Assembly: GCA_964599235.1 (NCBI GenBank)
Contig: CAZRDX010000004.1
Coordinates: 12,659-76,658 of the forward strand
DNA from: DRPN01 sp964599235
GTDB taxonomy: Bacteria > Bacteroidota > Bacteroidia > Bacteroidales > VadinHA17
DNA: 64,000 bases
Direction of reading: 5' to 3'
Shown here: one piece after another, positions 40,072-47,033 of the stretch
Position numbering within the stretch: position 1 is the first letter of the stretch
How the letters are laid out: the number at the start of each line of letters is the position of its first letter
The notes under the pieces: model-generated
Databases searched by the model: none
What the model saw: the letters and a program-made list of their open reading frames with translations, nothing else
What the model was told of the DNA's origin: nothing
Program-made: the position numbers and the translations under genes

Positions 40072-40685
40072 CACACCGATCCATTTCCTATCTGTTTTTC
40101 CTGGTCATGCTCTACCTGGCGGCAGGAGGCTGCCGTACCGCCTCCGAGCGATCCGACAGAAAAAAAGATGAAGGACAGACATCTGTCGCAGCCTCTGACG
40201 TCACCGGCACATTCCTGGAGGCGGCTTTGCAGGGCGATCTCTCCGCCGTTCGTCGTCTGGTGGATGACGGCATAGACCCCGACCTGCCGGGTGAGGGAGG
40301 ACGTACGGCGCTCATGCTAGCCGCTTACAACGGTCATGACGAGATCGTGCATTATCTCCTCGATCACGGCGCCGACCCTAATCGCCGTGATGATCAGGGG
40401 ATGCATGCCCTGATCTATGCCGCCTCTGGACCTTTCCCCAACACCGTCCAGCTCCTTCTGAATCACAAAGCCGACCCCAACCTCATCGCACACGGCGACG
40501 GCTGGACAGCCCTCATGTTCGCCGCCGCCGAAGGACAACTGGAGGTGGTCAAAGTGTTGCTGAAACACGGTGCCGACCCTGCGATCCGGGAGAAGGACGG
40601 CGACACCGCCGAATCCTTCGCCCGCAAGAACGGCCATACCCACGTGGCCGACTACTTAAAACAATACATGGAGAAAAAGAAATGA
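40068..40685 (+). CDS. Ankyrin-repeat lipoprotein
   Basis: A 205-residue protein with a lipoprotein signal (MTHRSISYLFFLVMLYLAAGGC, lipobox LAAGGC, Cys22). A short charged linker is followed by about four ankyrin repeats (~50-200): ALQGDLSAVRRLVDDGIDPDLPGEGGRTALMLAAYNGHDEIVHYLLDHGADPN and so on. It is a protein-binding scaffold anchored to the outer or inner membrane, facing the periplasm. Translational coupling to the AI-2E transporter (ATGA overlap) suggests they act together. Its stop directly abuts that of the convergent YdcF-like gene. Confidence 0.85.
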   Translation: MTHRSISYLFFLVMLYLAAGGCRTASERSDRKKDEGQTSVAASDVTGTFLEAALQGDLSAVRRLVDDGIDPDLPGEGGRTALMLAAYNGHDEIVHYLLDHGADPNRRDDQGMHALIYAASGPFPNTVQLLLNHKADPNLIAHGDGWTALMFAAAEGQLEVVKVLLKHGADPAIREKDGDTAESFARKNGHTHVADYLKQYMEKKK

Positions 40686-41366
40686 TCATCCCGCTCCCCG
40701 GGGGAGATGGTTGCTGTATCCTCTTCCGACCAGCTCTTCGGCAGCTGCCATCACCTCGTCCGGGATCTCCACCGGCACCTGATAACCCAGGGCAGGATAA
40801 TCCCGCAGCCTGAACAGATCCCCTACGAGGATATGGATCACCTGTTGCAAGGGGATCTCGTCGGTGGGATAACGCTCAAAAGGGATGCGGGGCGAGGTGA
40901 CCGCCACTTTCACCGGCGGCCCGGGCCACTGCCTCAGAAAAGTGGCCAGCGTCCTGCGCTCCATGTAAGGCTTCTGCACCAGGAGGATACTTGCGGGGAT
41001 GATATCCCGTTCCCGCAACATCCGCCAGGCATAACGTATGTTCTCACCCGTGTTGGTAGCCTCCTGCTCCACCAGGATCGCCTCTTCCGGCACGCCGTGC
41101 GCCCGCGCCCACGACGCAAAACGCTCCGCCTCTGTCTCCTGCCAGTCCTGCGTCAGCACCCCCCGCCTGCCCGAAAAAAGGATCCGCGGCGCCCACCTCT
41201 CCCGGTAAAGCTCCACCGCCCGCTCCGCCACACGCAGATCATGACTGCCCAACACCAGGATCAGATCGGCAACGATCAGATCCTGATCCAGATGGTGATA
41301 ATCCCACAACAGCCGGGCCAGCTCCTCGTCACTTCGCCTGTCAATGAAATTCTCCATGAGCTTCAT
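40686..41366 (-). CDS. YdcF/SanA-like (DUF218) protein
   Basis: A 226-residue DUF218-family protein with ADLILVLGSHDLRVAERAVELYRERWAPRILFSGRRG, TEAERFASWARAHGVPEEAILVEQEATNTGENIRYAWRML and a Rossmann-like core. No transmembrane segment is seen, so it resembles cytoplasmic YdcF rather than membrane-bound ElyC/SanA. YdcF binds SAM in E. coli, but the function is unknown. An ATG at 41357 (MENF) is an alternative start. Confidence 0.85.
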   Translation of the reverse strand: MKLMENFIDRRSDEELARLLWDYHHLDQDLIVADLILVLGSHDLRVAERAVELYRERWAPRILFSGRRGVLTQDWQETEAERFASWARAHGVPEEAILVEQEATNTGENIRYAWRMLRERDIIPASILLVQKPYMERRTLATFLRQWPGPPVKVAVTSPRIPFERYPTDEIPLQQVIHILVGDLFRLRDYPALGYQVPVEIPDEVMAAAEELVGRGYSNHLPRGAG

Positions 41367-41411
41367 ATGAAAAAAACTGCATATGACATCCCTCCCTTCT
41401 TGAGGATTTTT

Positions 41412-41419
41412 TAAATTTG
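41412..41419 (+). promoter_or_regulatory. -7 promoter element for the Bor-like gene
   Basis: TAAATTTG, exact TAnnTTTG. It lies 81 bp before the ATG at 41501, leaving an unusually long leader (~75 nt) for this window. Confidence 0.5.
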
Positions 41420-41500
41420 TTTCTTCCGCAAGGAAGAGGTCGGAATATGCCGAACAAGACCTGATAAACTGAAGTAGGCATCATCAAAATGCTGAAGACC

Positions 41501-41794
41501 ATGAAAAGAAAGTTCATCCATGTTGTCGTGGCACTTGTTTTCATGTTCTCGCTTTCATCCTGCTATTCCCATACTTTCGTGATCGGTGACGGTCCCAAGA
41601 CGGGTGTCACGGTGACGGCCAAGAACAATTTCTTCCTTTACGGTCTGATCCCCGGCAAGGTTTCCGATCCGCAGAAGATGGCAGGCGGCGCCAAAGACTA
41701 TCAGGTCACCGAAGTCCACACTTTCCTCGACGGACTGATCGGAGGACTCACTTTCGGGATCTATACACCGACCACGACCAAAGTACAGAAATAA
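41501..41794 (+). CDS. Bor-like small lipoprotein
   Basis: A 97-residue protein. The signal MKRKFIHVVVALVFMFSLSSC ends in a lipobox (LSSC). The mature part (YSHTFVIGDGPKTGVTVTAKNNFFLYGLIPGKVSD...YQVTEVHTFLDGLIGGLTFGIYTPTTTKV) matches the Bor pattern, including FFLYGL and the C-terminal TFGIYTP. Lambda Bor is a serum-resistance lipoprotein; the family is widespread in bacteria without known role. The ATG at 41489 is an alternative start. A terminator follows. Confidence 0.8.
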   Translation: MKRKFIHVVVALVFMFSLSSCYSHTFVIGDGPKTGVTVTAKNNFFLYGLIPGKVSDPQKMAGGAKDYQVTEVHTFLDGLIGGLTFGIYTPTTTKVQK

Positions 41795-41802
41795 CCTGTT
41801 GC

Positions 41803-41826
41803 GGTGGCATCAGCCGCCTTTTTTTT
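41803..41826 (+). terminator. Terminator after the Bor-like gene
   Basis: A 6-bp stem GGTGGC (41803-41808) / GCCGCC (41813-41818) with one G-U pair and loop ATCA, then eight T's. Confidence 0.65.
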
Positions 41827-41830
41827 GCTT

Positions 41831-42046
41831 ATGCGATATCTCTTTTTGGTGACAGGGGTCCTCCTGTTGCTTCATACGGGCCTTTATTTCTTTCGTCTCG
41901 CCCATTATCTGCAGGCAGGGCTTTTCACCCTGTCCCCGTACGGGAAGGGCCTGCTTGCAGGACGTATCCTCCTTTTCCTGGCGGGAGTTTTTCTCCTATG
42001 GCTTGGACTGCGCAGAACCAAGAAAGAACGGAACGATGCGAAATGA
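41831..42046 (+). CDS. Small two-helix membrane protein, unrecognised
   Basis: A 71-residue protein with two transmembrane helices (~3-22, YLFLVTGVLLLLHTGLYFF; ~48-65, GRILLFLAGVFLLWLGL) and a basic tail (RRTKKERNDAK). It is not a family I recognise. The ATG at 41831 is right after the terminator T-run; a longer GTG-initiated frame from 41804 would cross the terminator and is unlikely. It may be translated from read-through of the Bor-like transcript. Confidence 0.5.
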   Translation: MRYLFLVTGVLLLLHTGLYFFRLAHYLQAGLFTLSPYGKGLLAGRILLFLAGVFLLWLGLRRTKKERNDAK

Positions 42047-42054
42047 TGTCCTTT

Positions 42055-43083
42055 TCAGGTGAGGGCTTTGGAGACCCGCATCTTCATCCTGCGGTTCAGC
42101 TTAAGATAGAGAAGTATACCATCAAGCACCATGTTGCGGAAGATGCCGCTGCGGATCAGCACCCGCATGAAACGGTGCTGGATGTGGTTGTAACGCACGA
42201 TGCGGTCGATCTCGGGAAATGAGCTTTTCGTACCCAGGATCTTTTCCGCCGCAGCCTTGCCCGAGACAAGGGCCTGGTAGATCCCCTCGCCCGTGAGCCC
42301 CGAAGCCAGTCCGGCAGCCTCCCCCACGAGGAGGATCCTGCCGAAATCCCATCCCCGGTGATCATAACTGATGGGGAAGCTCTCGTAACGGGCCCAGCTG
42401 ATGTCCAGCCCCTCACGTTGCAGCCAGCGGCGGAAACGCCTGCGCATCCAGGTGGGGGAGACATAACGCGGGTCACCTCCCACTCCTGCCACCAGCTCGT
42501 CACGGTGAGGGAAGATCCAGCCGTACCAGGAATGGAAATAGCGACCGTTCATGTGGATCTCGAAGCGGGGCTCCTTCTCCCACGGAATACGGTACTGCAT
42601 GGTGAAGATCCTTTTCTCCACCGGCAGCCCCAGATGACGCCGCACCAGCGAGGTGGCACCGTCGGCACCCACCAGGTGACGGAAGCCGATCCGCTCTCCC
42701 TGCGAGGTGACCACATGGTCCTCTCCGATGGTGGTCACCGCCGTGGCCAGCCGTACCTCTCCGCCGCGCTCCCGCACCCGGGCAACCTGCCATGACCCCA
42801 GGGCTTTCCTGTCGACGGTGAAGAGCACCGGCTTGGGATGACGGGTGTACATCGTCACGTGGGGAGCCTTCAGCAGCGACTCCTTCATCTTCACCTCGAT
42901 CAGCTCCTCCGGCACCGGCAGGAGCTCCAGGTCTTTCTCCGTCAGGCCGCCGGCACACACCTTGTCGCCCGCCACCGCCTTCTTCTCCAGCACCACCACC
43001 CTGCGCCCTGCCGCAGCCAGATGCTCGGCACAGAACAGCCCCGCAGGACCCGCTCCCACTACGACCACATCGTACCTTTCCAT
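42055..43083 (-). CDS. FAD-dependent geranylgeranyl reductase-like protein
   Basis: A 342-residue flavoprotein starting MERYDVVVVGAGPAGLFCAEHLA, with the dinucleotide-binding GAGPAG at 10-15. KVCAGGL (the PxxxxGG-type active-site loop), the GD motif LVGADGATSLVRRHLGLP and the second FAD motif ILLVGEAAGLASGLTGEGIYQAL follow. The pattern fits the geranylgeranyl reductase family, which saturates isoprenoid double bonds, e.g. in menaquinone tails or lipids. Which isoprenoid is used is unknown. A second ATG at 43092 (MPRMERYD) is possible. Divergent from porQ. Confidence 0.85.
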   Translation of the reverse strand: MERYDVVVVGAGPAGLFCAEHLAAAGRRVVVLEKKAVAGDKVCAGGLTEKDLELLPVPEELIEVKMKESLLKAPHVTMYTRHPKPVLFTVDRKALGSWQVARVRERGGEVRLATAVTTIGEDHVVTSQGERIGFRHLVGADGATSLVRRHLGLPVEKRIFTMQYRIPWEKEPRFEIHMNGRYFHSWYGWIFPHRDELVAGVGGDPRYVSPTWMRRRFRRWLQREGLDISWARYESFPISYDHRGWDFGRILLVGEAAGLASGLTGEGIYQALVSGKAAAEKILGTKSSFPEIDRIVRYNHIQHRFMRVLIRSGIFRNMVLDGILLYLKLNRRMKMRVSKALT

Positions 43084-43105
43084 CCTCGGCATCTTTTGAA
43101 AGCTC

Positions 43106-43113
43106 CAAAAATA
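43106..43113 (-). promoter_or_regulatory. -7 promoter element for the geranylgeranyl reductase gene
   Basis: TATTTTTG on the minus strand, exact TAnnTTTG, 22 bp before the ATG at 43083. Confidence 0.5.
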
Positions 43114-43144
43114 GGAAACTTTCTCTTTGGACCTTGTTCCCTGC

Positions 43145-43176
43145 CTTGGCAGATCAGGGGGAAATACATACTTTTG
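43145..43176 (+). promoter_or_regulatory. Promoter for porQ
   Basis: CTTG (43145-43148; one mismatch to TTTG), 20 bp, then exact TACTTTTG (43169-43176). It lies 42 bp before the porQ ATG. Confidence 0.6.
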
Positions 43177-43218
43177 GACATCCTGCAACGTTCTGGATGA
43201 AGGACCTTTTTTAGGCTC

Positions 43219-44295
43219 ATGACACATCCCGGCATAACGGTCAAGAATTTCATGCTGCTGTTGCTGTTGACGGGAATGTTCTTCCCTCTTCCGGCACAGA
43301 CGGGGGGTACGCGCACCTATCGTTTCCTGGATCTCCCTTACAGCAGTCGTGTGGCGGCACTGGGCGGAGGTGTGGCGGCCATGCCCGCCGAGGAGCTCAG
43401 CTTCGCCACCGCCAACCCCGCCCTTCTCAGTCCGGCCTCCGTCCGGCGGCTCGAGATGCACTACATCAATTACTTTTCCGACATCAACTTCGGCAGTGTG
43501 GCTTATGCTTTCCACACACCGCTGCCCGTCATGACGGCTGCCGGCATCCAGTATGTCAACTACGGCCGTTTCGAGGGCACCGACCCTCAGGGCAATGTAA
43601 CAGGCACTTTCACGGCGGCGGAATACATCTTCCATGTTACGGCGGCCTATGTGCTCCTGGACAGTTCCCTCACGGTGGGCATGAGTCTCAAGCCGCTCCT
43701 CTCGGTACTGGAGCGTTACCGCTCTTTCGGGCTGGTGGCCGACCTGGGTATAGCCTGGCACTCGCATGACGAGCTGGTCACGGCAGGCCTGGTGCTCCGC
43801 AACGTGGGTTTCCAGCTGACCCCTTACGTGAAGGGTGAGCGTGAGCCGGTGCCTTTCGAGATACGCGCCGGCATGGCGGCCCGTCTTCGCCATGCACCCT
43901 TCCGTTTCGTCGTCACCTTCCGCGACCTGCAACAGCCGGATCTGCTTTACCCCCGTCCCGACGACCCCGAGAACCCCACCAGCATCTACCCGTCCGACAA
44001 GGAGTACCACGGCATGGCCCGGGTGGCGGAGAACTTCATGCGTCATACCGTTCTGGGCGTGGAGGTGCTGATGGGTCGCAGCCTTCTGCTGAGCGCCGGA
44101 TACAACTACCGCCGCAGGAAAGAACTGCAGGTGCCCCCCCGCACCGGCATGACGGGCTTCTCCCTCGGCGCCACCCTGCGCCTGAAAAAGTTCAGCATCA
44201 GCTACGGACGGGCTACCTACCACCTTGCCGGCGCCTCCAACCACCTCTCCTTCGCCACCAACCTGAAGAACTTCTTCCCTGGTCACGACCTATAG
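43219..44295 (+). CDS. porQ: Type IX secretion system protein PorQ
   Basis: A 358-residue predicted outer-membrane beta-barrel with a signal peptide (~1-27). The N-terminus of the mature part, TYRFLDLPYSSRVAALGGG and the following ELSFATANPALLSP, are the PorQ signature. It then has repeated alternating strands (INFGSVAYAFHTPLPVMTAAGIQYVNYGRFEGTDPQGN) and ends LSFATNLKNFFPG. PorQ works in the T9SS with PorU, PorV and PorZ in the surface attachment complex. It agrees with two secreted proteins in the window that carry sorting domains. It ends 85 bp before cmk. Confidence 0.88.
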   Translation: MTHPGITVKNFMLLLLLTGMFFPLPAQTGGTRTYRFLDLPYSSRVAALGGGVAAMPAEELSFATANPALLSPASVRRLEMHYINYFSDINFGSVAYAFHTPLPVMTAAGIQYVNYGRFEGTDPQGNVTGTFTAAEYIFHVTAAYVLLDSSLTVGMSLKPLLSVLERYRSFGLVADLGIAWHSHDELVTAGLVLRNVGFQLTPYVKGEREPVPFEIRAGMAARLRHAPFRFVVTFRDLQQPDLLYPRPDDPENPTSIYPSDKEYHGMARVAENFMRHTVLGVEVLMGRSLLLSAGYNYRRRKELQVPPRTGMTGFSLGATLRLKKFSISYGRATYHLAGASNHLSFATNLKNFFPGHDL

Positions 44296-44352
44296 AAGAT
44301 TGGCCCTCCTATCCGACCGTCGGGGCCCGCCTCCCCTCACCGTCTTTTTTGG

Positions 44353-44360
44353 TATCTTTG
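44353..44360 (+). promoter_or_regulatory. -7 promoter element for cmk-ispH
   Basis: TATCTTTG, exact TAnnTTTG. It places transcription start near 44367, after the ATG at 44366 and before the one at 44381, which decides the cmk start. Confidence 0.55.
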
Positions 44361-44380
44361 CCCCCATGGGACGCTCCTCC

Positions 44381-45088
44381 ATGATCATAGCCGTCGACGG
44401 CCACTCTTCCTGCGGCAAGAGCACCTTCGCCAGGGCGGTGGCCCGCGAGCTGGGGTACACTTACCTCGACAGCGGCGCCATGTACCGCGCCGTGACCCTC
44501 TATGCCATGGAAGAAGGACTCATCCGCGACCGGCAGCTGGACAGGGAACGGCTCGTTGCCGCCCTGCCCAACATCCGTATCTCTTTCAGGACCGACCCCC
44601 GCACCGGCGAGAGCATCACCTTCCTCAACGGACGCAACGTGGAGGAGAAGATACGTTCGCTGGAGGTGTCGCAGTGGGTGAGCGAGGTGAGCCGCATCCC
44701 CGAGGTGCGGGAACATCTGGTCCGTCTGCAGCGCCGTCTGGCCGGCCGCGGCGGGGTCGTCATGGACGGCCGCGACATAGGCACCGTGGTCTTCCCCGAT
44801 GCCGACATCAAGATCTTCATGACCGCCCGCCCCGAAGTGCGTGCCCGGCGCCGCTACCTCGAACTGCAGGAAAAAGGGCAAAAGACCACCTTTGACGAGG
44901 TGCTCCGCAACATCCAGGAACGCGACCGCATCGACAGCAGCCGCCGCGTAAGCCCCCTCCGAAAAGCCGACGACGCCATCCTCCTCGACAACTCGGAGAT
45001 GACCCTCGAGGAAGAACTGCAATGGTTCAGGGAACTGCTCAGAAAGAAAGAACAAGAAAAGCAACAGAGAGATGCAGATCGACATTGA
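44381..45088 (+). CDS. cmk: Cytidylate kinase
   Basis: A 235-residue CMP kinase starting MIIAVDGHSSCGKSTFARAVA (P-loop 7-15). TYLDSGAMYRAVTLYA, SQWVSEVSRIPEVRE, VVMDGRDIGTVVFPDADIKIFMTA and the lid region DRIDSSRRVSPLRKADDA follow. It phosphorylates CMP/dCMP using ATP. The ATG at 44381 is chosen over 44366 because the latter falls on the predicted transcription start. ispH starts 17 bp inside its 3' end. Confidence 0.95.
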   Translation: MIIAVDGHSSCGKSTFARAVARELGYTYLDSGAMYRAVTLYAMEEGLIRDRQLDRERLVAALPNIRISFRTDPRTGESITFLNGRNVEEKIRSLEVSQWVSEVSRIPEVREHLVRLQRRLAGRGGVVMDGRDIGTVVFPDADIKIFMTARPEVRARRRYLELQEKGQKTTFDEVLRNIQERDRIDSSRRVSPLRKADDAILLDNSEMTLEEELQWFRELLRKKEQEKQQRDADRH

Positions 45089-45965
45089 CCAACGGGCAGG
45101 CTTCTGTTTCGGCGTACAGAACGCCATCGAGATCGCCGAGAAAGAGCTGCGGGCAGGCAACACCGTCTACTGTCTGGGGCAGATCGTGCACAACGAGATG
45201 GAGATACGCCGTCTCGAGGAGCTGGGGCTCATCACCATCGACCATGAACAGTTCCGGCGTCTGCGGGGGGTGAAGGTCCTCATCCGCGCCCACGGCGAGC
45301 CGCCGGAGACCTACCGCATCGCCCGGGAGAACGACATCCGCCTCATCGACGCCACCTGCCCCATCGTCGCCCACCTGCAGAACAAGATACGCACCTGCTA
45401 CGACGAGATAAAAAAAGAGCTGGGCCAGGTGGTCATCTTCGGCAAGAAAGGGCATGCCGAGGTGATCGGCCTCATCGGCCAGACGGGCAACACCGCCATC
45501 GTCATCAACAGCGAGGAAGACCTGGAGAAGATCGACTACCACAAGCCGGTCTACCTTTACTCCCAGACCACACGCGACATCCACCAGTACGAGGCGCTGA
45601 AGCAGGAGATCCAGCGGCGTATACGCGCGGCCGGCGGCTCCCGTCCCGCTCCTTTCATCAGCTACAATACCATCTGTTCGCAGGTGTCCAACAGGGCTCC
45701 CGAACTGGAGCGCTTCGCACGCGAACACGACCTGATGATCTTCGTCAGCGGCCGCAACAGCTCCAACGGCCGTTACCTCTACGAGATATGCCGCAAGACC
45801 AACCCCAACACCCTTTTCGTCAGCCTCCCCCAAGAGCTTGAGCTGCCCCTGCCCGGCACCCCCCAACGCGTGGGCATCAGCGGCGCCACTTCCACCCCCG
45901 GCTGGCTGATGGAACAGATACGTGACCGCATCGCCGAACATTACGGTCTGGGATCGTCCCGGTAA
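45072..45965 (+). CDS. ispH: 4-hydroxy-3-methylbut-2-enyl diphosphate reductase
   Basis: A 297-residue IspH/LytB. The three conserved Fe-S cysteines are Cys12 (FCFGV), Cys96 (DATCP) and Cys201 (NTICSQ). The substrate residues include His40, RAHGEPP (His74) and GKKGHAEV (His127, Glu129). It catalyses the last step of the MEP pathway, giving IPP and DMAPP. The cmk-ispH pairing is conserved in Bacteroidota. It overlaps cmk by 17 bp, so translation is coupled. Confidence 0.96.
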   Translation: MQIDIDQRAGFCFGVQNAIEIAEKELRAGNTVYCLGQIVHNEMEIRRLEELGLITIDHEQFRRLRGVKVLIRAHGEPPETYRIARENDIRLIDATCPIVAHLQNKIRTCYDEIKKELGQVVIFGKKGHAEVIGLIGQTGNTAIVINSEEDLEKIDYHKPVYLYSQTTRDIHQYEALKQEIQRRIRAAGGSRPAPFISYNTICSQVSNRAPELERFAREHDLMIFVSGRNSSNGRYLYEICRKTNPNTLFVSLPQELELPLPGTPQRVGISGATSTPGWLMEQIRDRIAEHYGLGSSR

Positions 45966-45968
45966 GCA

Positions 45969-46000
45969 TTTGTCTTTTGCAGATTTTGGCCTTATCTTTA
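45969..46000 (+). promoter_or_regulatory. Promoter for pfkA-priA
   Basis: TTTG (45969-45972), 20 bp, then TATCTTTA (45993-46000; one mismatch to TAnnTTTG). It lies 28 bp before the pfkA ATG and overlaps the ispH stop region. Confidence 0.6.
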
Positions 46001-46028
46001 AGCCTCCGAACCAAAAAACCAGCTACCC

Positions 46029-47009
46029 ATGGCCAGGATCAAACGCATAGGTGTGCTCACCTCGGGCGGCGACGCTCCGGGGATGAACGCTGCCATCCGT
46101 GCCGTCACCCGTACGGCCCTCTATCACGGCATCGAGGTCATCGGCATACGCCACGGCTACGACGGCATGATCAACGGCTACTTCAAGCTGCTGAAGACCT
46201 TCCACGTGAGCGACATCATCCAGCGTGGAGGCACCATCCTGAAGACCGCCCGCAGCGACGAGTTCCGCACCCCCGAAGGACGCAGGAAAGCCTATGAGCA
46301 GCTGCGCGACCGCGGCATCGACGGCGTGGTGGTCATCGGCGGCGACGGCACCTTCACCGGCGCACGTATCTTCGGCGAAGAGTACGACATCCCCCTCATC
46401 GGCATCCCCGGCACCATCGACAACGACCTCTACGGCACCGACTATACCATCGGCTTCGACACCGCCCTCAACACCGTCATCGAGGCCGTCGACAAGATAC
46501 GCGACACGGCCAGCTCCCACAACCGCCTCTTCTTCATCGAGGTGATGGGCGCCGAGGCCGGCTTCATCGCCATACGCAGCGGCATCGCCTGCGGCGCCGA
46601 GGCCATCATCATCCCCGAGGTAAAAGACCAGGTGAAGAACCTCCGGGCCTTCCTCGAAGAGGGTTACAAACGCAAGAAGTCGAGCAACATCATCATCGTC
46701 GCCGAAGGGGCTTACCCCGGCGGCGCCTTCGGCATCGCCGACGCAGTGAAGGAGGATTTCGAAGGCTATTCGGTACGTGTCACCGTCCTGGGACACATCC
46801 AGCGGGGTGGCTCCCCCTCGGCCTTCGACCGTTTCACGGCCAGCCGTCTGGGCTATGCCGCCGTCGACGCCCTCCTCGACGACCAGAAGAGCGCCATGAT
46901 AGGCCTGCAGAACAACGAGATCACGCTGGTGCCCTTCAGCAAGGCCGTCAAGCTGCATAAAGAGGTGCGGCGCGAATACCTCGAGATCGCCAATGTCCTC
47001 TCCATCTGA
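46029..47009 (+). CDS. pfkA: 6-phosphofructokinase
   Basis: A 326-residue PfkA. GVLTSGGDAPGMNAAIR is at 8-24, GGDGT at 104-108 and PGTIDND at 127-133, with the catalytic Asp near 131. The Gly after the Asp in GGDGT and the Gly in PGTIDND (rather than Asp and Lys) indicate the ATP-dependent type, not the PPi-dependent one. It makes fructose 1,6-bisphosphate, the committed step of glycolysis. Together with gpmI (54065-55600), two glycolytic enzymes lie in this window. priA follows 24 bp later. Confidence 0.95.
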   Translation: MARIKRIGVLTSGGDAPGMNAAIRAVTRTALYHGIEVIGIRHGYDGMINGYFKLLKTFHVSDIIQRGGTILKTARSDEFRTPEGRRKAYEQLRDRGIDGVVVIGGDGTFTGARIFGEEYDIPLIGIPGTIDNDLYGTDYTIGFDTALNTVIEAVDKIRDTASSHNRLFFIEVMGAEAGFIAIRSGIACGAEAIIIPEVKDQVKNLRAFLEEGYKRKKSSNIIIVAEGAYPGGAFGIADAVKEDFEGYSVRVTVLGHIQRGGSPSAFDRFTASRLGYAAVDALLDDQKSAMIGLQNNEITLVPFSKAVKLHKEVRREYLEIANVLSI

Positions 47010-47033
47010 CCTTTTCGGCGTATCCTTCCCGCG

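Noticed and set aside
43084..44286. 743-residue reading of the flavoprotein frame extending to 44286
   Set aside because: The upstream 400 residues are the reverse of porQ and match no family; the FAD-binding start MERYDVVVVGAGPAG at 43083 with a promoter element at 43106-43113 is the real N-terminus.
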